Origin: Coriobacteriia bacterium
GTDB taxonomy: Bacteria; Actinomycetota; Coriobacteriia; Anaerosomatales; PALSA-660
Assembly (NCBI GenBank): GCA_025361445.1
Contig: JANYLP010000111.1
Location: 1-41,778 of the forward strand
Direction: 5' to 3'
DNA: 41,778 bases
Shown: positions 16,272 to 24,322 of the stretch, piece by piece
How the letters are laid out: the number at the start of each line of letters is the position of its first letter
Position numbering within the stretch: the stretch's first letter is position 1
The notes under the pieces: model-generated
Database searches by the model: none
The model's input: the letters and a program-made list of their open reading frames with translations, nothing else
Told to the model about the DNA's origin: nothing
Made by a program: the position numbers and the translations under genes

Positions 16272-17861
16272 ATGGACGCACGCGACCGTCTGATCGAGAT
16301 GCACGCCGTCGAGCGCCTCGCCGCGCGTGACGCCTCGCTGTTCGCGGACCCGGGAATCGCAGCGGACCGGCTCGGATGGGTCGACGCCGGTGCCCGCGCG
16401 GTCGACGCCGCGACCGGCCTGAGGACGCTGGCGGCGGAACTGACCTCGCCCGGTATCACCGACGTGGTCGTCCTCGGCATGGGCGGCAGCTCGCTTCCCG
16501 CGGTGGTTCTCTCGCGGACGATCGGCTCGGCACCCGGTGCGCCCACGCTTCACGTCCTCGACACCACATCGCCGTCCCAGGTAGCGGCAGCGCTACGCTC
16601 GCTCGCGCCGGCCACGACCCTCGTGCTCGTCGCCAGCAAGTCCGGCTCCACGGTCGAGCCGCTCGCGCTCCTCGACGTGTTCCGGCCCTGGTTGACCGAC
16701 ACGCTCGGAGCCGAAGCGGGCAGTCACCTGGTCGCAGTCACGGACTCTGGTTCGTCTCTGGAGGCGCTGGCCCTCGCGGAAGGGTTCGCCTCGATCGTCC
16801 GGACGCCTTATGACATAGGCGGACGCTACTCCGCGCTGACCCCGTTCGGCCTCTTTCCCGCCGCCCTCGCCGGGATCGACGTCGCTCGCCTCGCCACAAC
16901 GGCCGCCGCCTTCGAAGACGCATGTCGCACTCCTTCTGCGGACAACCCGGCGATCGCGCTCACTTCGTGGATGGCGGACGCGTGCGCCGTGGGTCGCGAC
17001 AAGCTTGCCGTCGTGTGCTCACCGCGCCTCGCATCCTTCGGGCTGTGGGTGGAGCAGCTGGTCGCGGAGTCGACAGGCAAGGGAGGCGCCGGCCTGCTGC
17101 CGGTACTCGAGGACTCGCCGGGCCTACCCGCCGCGCACGCTGCGGACCGGATGACCTTCGTGCTGCGGCTGGAAGACGACACCGTGCTGGCGGGCCTTGC
17201 CGACCTGCTGCCCGACGGCGAGCCCGTCTTCGAGGTCGTCGTCGACGATGCGTACTCCCTCGCCGCCGAGTTCGTCCACTGGACGTGGGCCGTGGCGCTC
17301 TTTGCCGCGCTCGAGGGCATCGAGCCGTTCGACCAGCCCGACGTCGAAGAAGCCAAGTCCGCGACGCGCGCGATCCTGTTGAGCGGTGACGAGACGCCCG
17401 GGGAGTCCGTGCCTGCCTCTCCCGACGGCCCACAGGGCGATCTCGCCGCGCGGGTCCGTGCGCTCCTGGGCGACGTCCCGGACGGCGGCTACCTCGCCGT
17501 TCTCGCCTACCTGCCCGAAGATGAGAGCCTGCTCGGTCCCCTGCGGGCGGCGTGCGCCGATGTCGCTGTCGCCCACCGCGTCCCGGTCACTCTCGAACTC
17601 GGCCCGCGGTACCTGCACTCCACGGGCCAGTTCCACAAGGGCGGCACACCCAACGGCTCTTTCCTCGTGATCACTGCGCCCGCCGCTGATACGGACGGCC
17701 TGCGATCGCTGGCACGGCTGAACGCGGCGCAGGCGGCCGGAGACGCCTCGGCGCTCGTCGCCCACGGGCGCCCCGTGCTCGCCATCGTGCTCGATGGCGA
17801 TACGGTCGCCGACCTGGACCCGCTGCTCGACGCGATGAGCGCGGAGCGCTCGGGTACATGA
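16272..17861 (+). CDS. pgi: Glucose-6-phosphate isomerase
   Basis: Interconverts glucose-6-phosphate and fructose-6-phosphate in glycolysis and gluconeogenesis. 529 residues. SIS folds are seen with GMGGSSLP near 75, SKSGSTVEP near 123, YDIGGRYSALTPFG near 182 and STGKGGAGLLP near 266. The C-terminal motif ELGPRYLHSTGQFHKGG near 444 is the form I associate with the isomerase half of bifunctional transaldolase-isomerases; no transaldolase domain is attached here. The ATG at 16272 has an AGGAGG box at about ten bases. It is probably monocistronic or followed by the lipoprotein 44 bases on. Confidence 0.9.
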   Translation: MDARDRLIEMHAVERLAARDASLFADPGIAADRLGWVDAGARAVDAATGLRTLAAELTSPGITDVVVLGMGGSSLPAVVLSRTIGSAPGAPTLHVLDTTSPSQVAAALRSLAPATTLVLVASKSGSTVEPLALLDVFRPWLTDTLGAEAGSHLVAVTDSGSSLEALALAEGFASIVRTPYDIGGRYSALTPFGLFPAALAGIDVARLATTAAAFEDACRTPSADNPAIALTSWMADACAVGRDKLAVVCSPRLASFGLWVEQLVAESTGKGGAGLLPVLEDSPGLPAAHAADRMTFVLRLEDDTVLAGLADLLPDGEPVFEVVVDDAYSLAAEFVHWTWAVALFAALEGIEPFDQPDVEEAKSATRAILLSGDETPGESVPASPDGPQGDLAARVRALLGDVPDGGYLAVLAYLPEDESLLGPLRAACADVAVAHRVPVTLELGPRYLHSTGQFHKGGTPNGSFLVITAPAADTDGLRSLARLNAAQAAGDASALVAHGRPVLAIVLDGDTVADLDPLLDAMSAERSGT

Positions 17862-17905
17862 GGTAACGACGCCATTCCGCGTCCGACCACCCTATGGAGG
17901 AACGC

Positions 17906-18709
17906 ATGACACTCGCGCCCAGAAGGATCCTCATCGTGCTGGCCCTGGCGTTCGTCGCCCTGGCGACAGCCGCCTGCACGCAGCCGGCCCAGCCCGCGGA
18001 AACCGGTACCACGCCCACGGCCACCGCCCCCGTTGCCACGGACACCGTCGAGCCGACGTCGACTCCGGTGGAGGTCCCCGCGGCGTCGGCCGGACCGATC
18101 ACCACCCCGGCATCGGGAAGCGCTCTGCGCGCGGCGATCCTGAAGGCCGCGAGCACCGGACTCGGGCTGTCCGGGAACGTCACTGTCTACCAGCTCTTCT
18201 CGCAGGACAGCGCCGCAGTCGGCGACATCCTTCCGGCGGGCGGCACCCGCACCTTCTTCGCCGTGACGGGCGGCCCGAACGCATTTGAGATCTCGTGGAG
18301 CGCGCCGTTCGGCTCGAAACTCGCGACAATCGCCGGCCTTCAGAGCGCGGCTCCCTTGGTCTCACCGGAACTCGCGGCCAAGATCGACTGGACCAAGAAG
18401 GTGGCGAAGGTGACCGCTGCTCCGACACTGGCATCATTCAAGGCCTACGCGCTCAAGTCGGCGAAGAGCATGGCCGGTGCCACCTACACCGGCACCTTCA
18501 GCGTCACGGCGAAGATCGCCAAGGACTCGACCGGCGCGTGGTGGGGCAACGCGATGGCCGCCCCCTCCGCGGACGGCCTGGAATCGATCGGCGTCTGGGG
18601 CCGCTACCAGAGCGGCAAGTGGACCGGCGAGATCGCGGACTTCTCTACCGAGAACGCGATGGCGTCGTTCTTCGCTCCGGACGTGATCGTGGCGCTGAAC
18701 CTGCCGTAG
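17906..18709 (+). CDS. Putative lipoprotein of unknown function
   Basis: 267 residues. The ATG at 17906 is preferred to one at 17894 because GGAGG lies five bases upstream of it. A short Arg-Arg head and hydrophobic stretch (8-20) lead to C24 in ATAAC. Thr at -3 is not the usual Leu of a lipobox, so lipidation is likely but not certain. Residues 25-70 are a Thr/Pro/Ala-rich linker typical of surface-anchored proteins. The folded part (75-267) has no motif I recognise; it contains repeated Trp/Gly strands (EISWSAPFG, GAWWGN, GVWGRYQSGKWTGE) that suggest a beta-sheet domain. Its C-terminus faces a convergent gene with a small hairpin between them. Confidence 0.72.
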   Translation: MTLAPRRILIVLALAFVALATAACTQPAQPAETGTTPTATAPVATDTVEPTSTPVEVPAASAGPITTPASGSALRAAILKAASTGLGLSGNVTVYQLFSQDSAAVGDILPAGGTRTFFAVTGGPNAFEISWSAPFGSKLATIAGLQSAAPLVSPELAAKIDWTKKVAKVTAAPTLASFKAYALKSAKSMAGATYTGTFSVTAKIAKDSTGAWWGNAMAAPSADGLESIGVWGRYQSGKWTGEIADFSTENAMASFFAPDVIVALNLP

Positions 18710-18711
18710 CG

Positions 18712-18732
18712 CGGGACAAGAAGCCCGTCCCG
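18712..18732. terminator. Small hairpin between convergent genes
   Basis: CGGGAC (18712-18717) pairs with GTCCCG (18727-18732) across a nine-base loop in the 37-base gap between the lipoprotein and the phosphoesterase. It is short and without a T-tract, so it may be a weak bidirectional terminator. Confidence 0.4.
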
Positions 18733-18746
18733 ACGAAGCGGTCCGC

Positions 18747-19235
18747 CTAACCGAGCGGGACGATCTCCGCGCTGACGTCGCCGTCGGCTCCGATGCTGAC
18801 GATCGCCACCGATGCGGGCGAACCCAGCCGCGGCGAGACCGCACTTCCCGGATTGACCCAGAGCACCCCGTCGCGCGTCTCGATGCGCCCCACGTGCGTG
18901 TGCCCGATGATCGCCACGCGCGCGCCGGCGATCGCGGGCTCGAGGCTGCCGGCCAAGTCGCGCTCACGATGCGCGACGACAACGACGACGCCACCGAGTT
19001 CCACGCGCAGCGCGTGCGGACACGGGAGCGATCCCGGCAGGTCGCAGTTGCCGCAGACCGCCGTGACCGGAGCTATGCTCTCAAGGATGTCGAGCACGTA
19101 GCCCGTCCCGCAGTCGCCCGCGTGCACGATCGCGTCGACGCCCTCGAGCGCCCGCAAAGCGGCGACCGGGATCTCACCATGGGTGTCGGAGATCACTCCG
19201 ACACGAACCGACCCGACCGCCGGCTCCGGACTCAC
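18747..19235 (-). CDS. YfcE/MJ0936-type metallophosphoesterase
   Basis: Small calcineurin-like phosphodiesterase of 162 residues. The dimetal motifs are in order: SDTHGE near 16, HAGDCG near 38, GNCD near 61, AHRE near 91 and GHTHVGR near 111, the typical set for this family. The standard family GNxD is present as GNCD. Physiological substrate is unknown; relatives hydrolyse artificial phosphodiesters and some act on cyclic nucleotides. The GTG start overlaps the stop of the LytTR regulator by four bases, so it is the last gene of the TauE-GNAT-kinase-regulator operon. Confidence 0.88.
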   Translation of the reverse strand: MSPEPAVGSVRVGVISDTHGEIPVAALRALEGVDAIVHAGDCGTGYVLDILESIAPVTAVCGNCDLPGSLPCPHALRVELGGVVVVVAHRERDLAGSLEPAIAGARVAIIGHTHVGRIETRDGVLWVNPGSAVSPRLGSPASVAIVSIGADGDVSAEIVPLG

Positions 19236-19948
19236 AGTCCCAGGGCCTTCTTCAGCGACGGGACCCGCCTGCGCGAGACGGGCACCTGACTGGCCGCGCG
19301 GTCCTTCATGGTGAGCAGCAGCGTGCCGCCGTACATCGGCACGACCTCTTTGACCTTCTCGAGGTTCACGACGAACCGCCTGTGCACGCGGAAGAACCCG
19401 CGTGGCTCGAGCTTCCGCTCGAGGTCCTGAAGCGACATCGTCGAGAGGTACCGCTCGCCGTCGGTGTAGAGGTAGCTGTAGTCGTCCTTGGCCATGATGT
19501 GGAAGATCTCCTCCACGGACAGCAGCAGCTTCTTGCCGGCCTTCTCGACCGGAACGCGCTCGACGCGCGCCACCCCGGCGGCCGGCGCCTGCGGGCTGAG
19601 CCGCTCGATGGCCCGACGCAGGCGCGCCACTTCGACCGGCTTGACGAGGTAGTCGGCCGCCTCCACTTCGAACGCCTCGACGGCGTGCTCGGAGTACGCG
19701 GTCACGAAGATGATCGCGGGGGGCCGCTCGAGCTCGCCCAGAGCGGCGGCGAGCCGCATCCCGGACAGCCCCGGCATCTCGATGTCGAGGAATACGACGT
19801 CGTACGGGATCGCGCGGATGAGCTGCAGCGCTTCGGCGGCGTTGCTGGCCTCGCCGATGACCTCGATGCCGCCCGCCTCCCCGAGAAGGAAGCGGAGCTC
19901 GCTGCGTGAAGGGGCCTCGTCGTCGACGACGAGCGCCTTGAGCGTCAT
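19232..19948 (-). CDS. LytTR-family response regulator
   Basis: 238 residues. Residues 1-120 are a receiver domain with the acidic pair D9/D10, phosphoacceptor D55 in FLDIEMPG, the conserved Thr in FVTAYSEHA and Lys in YLVKPVE. Residues about 140-236 are a LytTR DNA-binding domain (FHIMAKDDYSYLYT, FFRVHRRFVVNLEKV). The ATG at 19948 forms an ATGA overlap with the kinase stop, which decides the start over an upstream in-frame codon. It pairs with the LytS-type kinase just upstream. LytTR proteins usually bind two direct repeats upstream of few target genes; no such pair was recognised here. Confidence 0.95.
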   Translation of the reverse strand: MTLKALVVDDEAPSRSELRFLLGEAGGIEVIGEASNAAEALQLIRAIPYDVVFLDIEMPGLSGMRLAAALGELERPPAIIFVTAYSEHAVEAFEVEAADYLVKPVEVARLRRAIERLSPQAPAAGVARVERVPVEKAGKKLLLSVEEIFHIMAKDDYSYLYTDGERYLSTMSLQDLERKLEPRGFFRVHRRFVVNLEKVKEVVPMYGGTLLLTMKDRAASQVPVSRRRVPSLKKALGL

Positions 19949-21234
19949 CGCGCCGTCTCCGGCGTCGCCGTACATGCGAGAGTGAGCGTCACTGTAGTGC
20001 CCTGCCCCTCGGTGCTCTGCACGCCAAGGCCACTGTCCGGTCCGAAGTGCCCCTTGAGTCTATCGTCCACATTCTTGAGCGCTATGCCAAGCCCCCGCCC
20101 GAATCCCGCGTCGAGCACCCGGGGAAGATCGGCCGCGGCGATACCCCGCCCGTCGTCGGCGACCTCGATCAGGACCGCGTCCCCGTGACTGCGCGCAACG
20201 AGCTTGATGTGGAGCGGACCTGCCGGGCGGATGCCGTGCTGCACCGCGTTCTCGACGATGGGCTGCAGCACGAACGCGGGGACGAGGAGTGCATCGAGCG
20301 AGGCAGGCACGTCCTCGGCGAAGCGTATCCGCTCCTCGCCGAAGCGCGCTCGCTCGAACACGAGGTAGCGCCGGACGTAGTCGAGCTCCTGCGAGAACGG
20401 GATCAGCTCGTCGCTGTTCTCGAGCGTGCGCCGGTAGAAGGTCGCGAACTCGCGGAGCAGTTCCCGGGCGCGCGGCGGGTCCGTGCGGATAAGGCTCGCG
20501 ATCGTGTTGATGGTGTTGAAAAGGAAGTGCGGGTTGATCTGGCTCTGGAGGGCCTTGAGCTCCATGCGGCACGCGAGCTGGGTCTGGCGCTCGAGTTCGG
20601 AGAGTTCGAGCTGGGTCGAGAGCAGGCGGGCGAGCCCGTCCACCATCGTGACCTGCGTCTCGTTGAGCAGCCGCGCCGTCGCGTAGTAGAACTTCAGGGT
20701 GCCCACCGGGACGCCACGCACCTCGAGCGGCACAACGATCGCGGCACGCAGCGGGCAGTCGCGCTTCGGGCAGCCGATCTCCTCACGGCTGACGAGCACG
20801 CGATGCTCGCCGGTCTCAAGGACCTCGACGGTGGCCCGGGTGATGATGGGGCCGCCAACCGTGTGGTGGTCCTCCCCTTCGCCGGCGAATCCCAGGACGG
20901 TGTCCCGGTCGGTTATCGCGACGGCGTCGGCCTCGGTACGCTGCAGCGTGAGCCGGCACACCTCCTGCGCGGTCACCGGAGTGAGTCCCTGCCGCATGTA
21001 GAACATGGAGACGTTCGCGATGTCGAGGATGCGCTGAGACTGGACCGCGCGCAGATGGTCGGGGCGCGAGGCCATGCGGCTCCACAGGGCGGCGATTGCT
21101 GCCGCCGCGAGCACGACAGCGGCGATGACGACCGCGCTCTCCGGAGCACCCAGCATCGGCCCGACGACCACGAAGGTGCCGAGAACGAGGACGGCTGATA
21201 TGGCCATCCAGTCGAACACGAGACGACGCTGCAT
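19945..21234 (-). CDS. LytS/YehU-type sensor histidine kinase with GAF domain
   Basis: 429 residues. Two hydrophobic segments (about 8-28 and 34-51) anchor the protein with almost no external loop. A GAF domain occupies about 70-215 and contains GCPKRDCP with C155 and C160, a possible redox or metal pair. Residues 222-300 are the His_kinase (PF06580) domain with SQINPHFLFNTIN, phospho-acceptor H236. The HATPase domain follows (VLQPIVENAVQHG, DDGRGI, GLGIALKNVDDRL). The ATG at 21234 with GGCGGTGAG lies four bases after the GNAT stop. It should phosphorylate the LytTR regulator overlapping its 3' end. Lacking an outside loop, it probably senses an intracellular or membrane signal. Confidence 0.93.
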   Translation of the reverse strand: MQRRLVFDWMAISAVLVLGTFVVVGPMLGAPESAVVIAAVVLAAAAIAALWSRMASRPDHLRAVQSQRILDIANVSMFYMRQGLTPVTAQEVCRLTLQRTEADAVAITDRDTVLGFAGEGEDHHTVGGPIITRATVEVLETGEHRVLVSREEIGCPKRDCPLRAAIVVPLEVRGVPVGTLKFYYATARLLNETQVTMVDGLARLLSTQLELSELERQTQLACRMELKALQSQINPHFLFNTINTIASLIRTDPPRARELLREFATFYRRTLENSDELIPFSQELDYVRRYLVFERARFGEERIRFAEDVPASLDALLVPAFVLQPIVENAVQHGIRPAGPLHIKLVARSHGDAVLIEVADDGRGIAAADLPRVLDAGFGRGLGIALKNVDDRLKGHFGPDSGLGVQSTEGQGTTVTLTLACTATPETAR

Positions 21235-21238
21235 CAGC

Positions 21239-22102
21239 TCACCGCCCTTCTCCGGACCCGTTCCGCAGATCGGATGACGCGCACGCGACGAGCACGTCGC
21301 CCGTCTCATGGAAGCCCATACCCCTGTACAGCGACCGGGATGCCGTGTTGGTCTCCTGGGTGGACAGGATCGCGCTGTGTGCGCCCTTGCGGACCATCCA
21401 GTCGACGGCCTCGTCAGCGAGTGCCCGCCCTATCCCGCGACGCCTCGCATCAGGCGTGACCGCCAGCCGCCCGAGGCTCCCGTCGCCGGCCCGCGAGGTC
21501 GCCAGAGTATAGCCGACGGTCAGGCCATCGAGCGTCGCCACCGTCATGCGCCCGGTGCGTGCGAGACGCTCGATCCCCGCTCTGTCGTAGTGCCAGAACG
21601 GCTCGAAGCACGCTTCGTCGACGGCAAGGATACGGTCGATGTCGGTGGAGTCGGCCTCGCGCACGGTCAGCCCGGCCGCGCGCCCGCCCTCGTGCGCATA
21701 CGGGCCCGCACCTGCGCGCGGCCCCAGCGCGCGGCGCATCACCACGACGCGCTCGACCACCCGGAGCCCCGATTCCAGATAGGGCCGGCTGGAGCGCTCC
21801 GGAACCAGAGGCCCGAGCAGTCGTGCGAAGCCCTCCGCGCGCGCGACCTCGAGCAGGTCGGTGACGAGAACGGGGACGCGGCTCGGCGAGCACCAGAGCC
21901 CGAGCACGGCGCAATCGTCGAGATGCTCTCGCCAGCGCGCCAGGAGCGCGGCCTCCCCCCTGTCCGTCACACGGACGCGCCAGGGTTCGGCTTCGGCGAT
22001 CGCAACGAGTTCGACTCGGTGCTCCACGAGATGAGAGAGGATCGCGGCCGGGGCGATCCACGACAGCTCGGCAGTGGTCGCCGGCCGCGTCAGACCGCTC
22101 AC
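21239..22102 (-). CDS. GNAT-family N-acetyltransferase
   Basis: 287 residues, starting at a GTG that overlaps the TauE stop (GTGA). The C-terminal half (about 140-280) is a clear GNAT domain: LTVREADSTDIDRILAVDEACF, then the acetyl-CoA loop VTPDARRRGIGRAL, then NTASRSLYRGMGFHETG. The N-terminal half (about 1-130) looks like a degenerate second GNAT-like unit (EGFARLLGPLVPE, then YLESGLRVVERVVVM). The nearest functional type would be RimI-like or small-molecule acetylation, but the substrate is not visible. It is the second gene of a five-gene operon with the two-component system. Confidence 0.88.
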   Translation of the reverse strand: MSGLTRPATTAELSWIAPAAILSHLVEHRVELVAIAEAEPWRVRVTDRGEAALLARWREHLDDCAVLGLWCSPSRVPVLVTDLLEVARAEGFARLLGPLVPERSSRPYLESGLRVVERVVVMRRALGPRAGAGPYAHEGGRAAGLTVREADSTDIDRILAVDEACFEPFWHYDRAGIERLARTGRMTVATLDGLTVGYTLATSRAGDGSLGRLAVTPDARRRGIGRALADEAVDWMVRKGAHSAILSTQETNTASRSLYRGMGFHETGDVLVACASSDLRNGSGEGR

Positions 22103-22914
22103 CGAAGCCCGCCGAGCTCGCTGACGGCCAGCCACACGCCGACGACCGCGAGCAGGAGCGCGAACCCCAGGCGCACGGCCCGATCGGACGCGCGTTCCGT
22201 GAGGCGCGCCCCGATGAGCGCCCCAGGCACCACGCCGAGCGCGAGCCACAGCGCGAGCATCCAATCGACGTGGCCGAGAAGCGCGTGGGTCAGTGTTCCC
22301 GGGATAGCAAGAACGGCCACCGTCACGAGGCTGGTCCCGATGGCGCGCTTGACCGGCATCCCGAGGTAGCGGGACAGACCCGGAACGATCACGAAGCCGC
22401 CGCCGAGACCGAGGAACCCGGAGTATGCGCCGGCGACGAGGCCTATGCCGACGAGGCGAAGAGCGCGTCGCCCGCCGTCAGCGACCGGAGCCAGCACCGG
22501 CGCCGCCGCTTCGTCGCTCTCGCCTTCCCCCGCGATCGCCGCAGCCCGACTCGCCGTCCGGTGTTGGAGCAGCATGTCGGCCGATGCCCATGCGATGAAT
22601 AGCGCGGTCGCCAGCAGCACGATCGGCCCGCCGACGACCTGCGACAGCAGCGCGCCGCCGACGGACGCGACCGACCCGAAGAGTCCCATCAGAAGCCCGG
22701 CGCGGACATCCGCTGAGCCGCGCTTCCAGTAGGTGACGGCGCCGGTGAGCGCACCGGGCAGGATCACGGGAAGCGGCGTCCCGACCGCGATCAGCGGAGC
22801 GTAGCCCAGGACGAGCCGTATGGCGGGCGTCGTGATGAGACCGCCGCCGATGCCGAACGCTCCCGACAGGACGCCGCTGAAGAGCCCGACGGCTACCTTC
22901 AGCACCTCGTACAC
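22099..22914 (-). CDS. TauE/SafE-family membrane permease
   Basis: 271 residues with about eight membrane helices in two repeats. Both repeats carry the family glycine motif: SGAFGIGGGLITTP near 15-28 and SGFLGLGGGFVIVP in the second half. A polar loop with EGESDEAAAP separates them. Members export sulfite, sulfoacetate or other organosulfur anions, or act in thiosulfate handling; the exact substrate cannot be read here. The GTG at 22914 with GGTAGG upstream is 10 bases past the glycosyltransferase stop. Its stop overlaps the GNAT gene. Confidence 0.88.
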   Translation of the reverse strand: MYEVLKVAVGLFSGVLSGAFGIGGGLITTPAIRLVLGYAPLIAVGTPLPVILPGALTGAVTYWKRGSADVRAGLLMGLFGSVASVGGALLSQVVGGPIVLLATALFIAWASADMLLQHRTASRAAAIAGEGESDEAAAPVLAPVADGGRRALRLVGIGLVAGAYSGFLGLGGGFVIVPGLSRYLGMPVKRAIGTSLVTVAVLAIPGTLTHALLGHVDWMLALWLALGVVPGALIGARLTERASDRAVRLGFALLLAVVGVWLAVSELGGLR

Positions 22915-22924
22915 GTCGTTGCGC

Positions 22925-24166
22925 CTACCGGCTGGGAATGACCGGGAAACGACCGGTGATCGCCGTGCGGTCGATCTGGCGCTCACCCGAGAAGAGGCTT
23001 CCGAGCGCCACATCCTCCCAGAGGCGTTCCATAAGCTGCGGCCAGCGGCGCTGGAACGCGAAGTAGTTGTCGCAATTGCGCCGCGCGTACTTGGCCGCAT
23101 CGGTGAACGCGGCTCGGGCGATGGCGAGGTTCGCGCCGGGCTCGCTGCCCGACAGCGCACGGAGCAGCGCCGTTGTGGCTGCGCGCCACGCGACCGAGTG
23201 CCCGACGAAGTCGCCGGGGTACGGCCGCAGCGACTGAGAGGTCACGCGCCTCAGATCGATCTGCGAACGGGCGAACTCGAGCTTCCGGTGCTCGTAGATG
23301 AACCGGTAGACATCCTGCCGGAATCGGAGCGCGCGGCTCGGCACCTCGGGCGGTTTGTGCACGACGCTCCACTGCCCGTCCAGGAACACGTCGCCGCCGT
23401 GCATGCGGGCGTTGATGACGTAGTCGACGTCCTCACCGCGCAGCACCCACGGGTCGAAGGAGACGTTGCAGTACATGTCACGGTGTAGCGACATGCATCC
23501 CCCGAAAGCGAACGTCGATGACTTCACGCGCGGCGGTGCGTCGACCGCGCCCATCGCCTTGTTGTAGTCGTCGGTCTCGCGCCACAGAGCGTCCGTCCAG
23601 TGGGCGTCGTCCTTGATGTGATGACCACCCGCCTCGTCGGCGTAATAGCCCGTCTTCGCGAAGACCGCTTTGCCATCGGGCGTCTTCATCCCAAGACCCT
23701 CGACCGCTGTCACGAGGAACTCCGTGTCGGTGATGACCTCGTCGTCGTCCACGAAGACAACGATGTCCTGACCGAGCGTTGCCGCCACGATCAAACCGGT
23801 GTTGCGGACCGCGCCGTAACCCGTGAGGCTGACGCCCGAGACCATGTCCGAGAACTCGAACTGCTCGAGCCGACGGTGGAGCGATCCGAGCTCGGCGGGA
23901 CCGAACACGAGTGAGTCGATCTCCGGGAAGTCCTCGACGATCTCGCGGACGCGATCCTCGGCTTCGTGCTCGATAGACGCGTCGGTTGCCGCGACGATCA
24001 CGACGACCTTGCCCAGGCCGCGCACCTTCTCGAGCGATCGCAGGCACTCGGGAAGAGGGCTGTCGCCGTCGATCGGCGTCGGGTGGTCGTACACGTTGAT
24101 GAGCCGGTCGCTGGAATGTCCGCCGCGGCGGGTCCAGAAGGTCGTGATGACGACGCAGGTTGTCAT
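22925..24166 (-). CDS. Glycosyltransferase family 2-like protein
   Basis: 413 residues, cytoplasmic, no membrane segment. The N-terminal nucleotide-sugar fold begins TTCVVITTFW, with the acidic metal motif FVDDDEV at 138-143 (D140-D142). FAFGGCMSLHRDMY resembles the family's acceptor or catalytic region, followed by the acidic LRGEDVDYVINARMHGG typical of GT2/GT-A galactosyltransferase-type enzymes. Residues about 300-413 are helical and rich in Arg and aromatics. The ATG at 24166 has GAAGAGA upstream. It lies 10 bases before TauE and after a structured leader. Sugar donor and acceptor are unknown. Confidence 0.82.
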   Translation of the reverse strand: MTTCVVITTFWTRRGGHSSDRLINVYDHPTPIDGDSPLPECLRSLEKVRGLGKVVVIVAATDASIEHEAEDRVREIVEDFPEIDSLVFGPAELGSLHRRLEQFEFSDMVSGVSLTGYGAVRNTGLIVAATLGQDIVVFVDDDEVITDTEFLVTAVEGLGMKTPDGKAVFAKTGYYADEAGGHHIKDDAHWTDALWRETDDYNKAMGAVDAPPRVKSSTFAFGGCMSLHRDMYCNVSFDPWVLRGEDVDYVINARMHGGDVFLDGQWSVVHKPPEVPSRALRFRQDVYRFIYEHRKLEFARSQIDLRRVTSQSLRPYPGDFVGHSVAWRAATTALLRALSGSEPGANLAIARAAFTDAAKYARRNCDNYFAFQRRWPQLMERLWEDVALGSLFSGERQIDRTAITGRFPVIPSR

Positions 24167-24223
24167 GTGGGTCTCTTCGTCGTGAGGGGTAGGGCGATCC
24201 GCTCGTTTCGGGGAACCCCATAC

Positions 24224-24259
24224 GGCCGGCGAGTCCAAAGTACTCGCATGGAGCCGGCC
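24224..24259 (-). other. Stem-loop in the leader of the glycosyltransferase gene
   Basis: GGCCGGC (24224-24230) pairs with GCCGGCC (24253-24259), and GCGAGT (24229-24234) pairs with ACTCGC (24242-24247) around a 7-base loop, leaving an asymmetric bulge. On the minus strand it starts a few bases after a -10-like TACAAT, so it would be near the 5' end of the mRNA. It could stabilise or regulate the message. Confidence 0.45.
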
Positions 24260-24262
24260 TCG

Positions 24263-24268
24263 ATTGTA
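24263..24268 (-). promoter_or_regulatory. Possible -10 element of the glycosyltransferase gene
   Basis: TACAAT on the minus strand lies about 97 bases upstream of the ATG at 24166 and after the amrS stop at 24323. No convincing -35 hexamer was seen. Confidence 0.35.
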
Positions 24269-24322
24269 CCGCTTCGCGCCGTCGCCTACCCGCGCGCGGA
24301 GAGTCCACACCGACAGGTCGCG

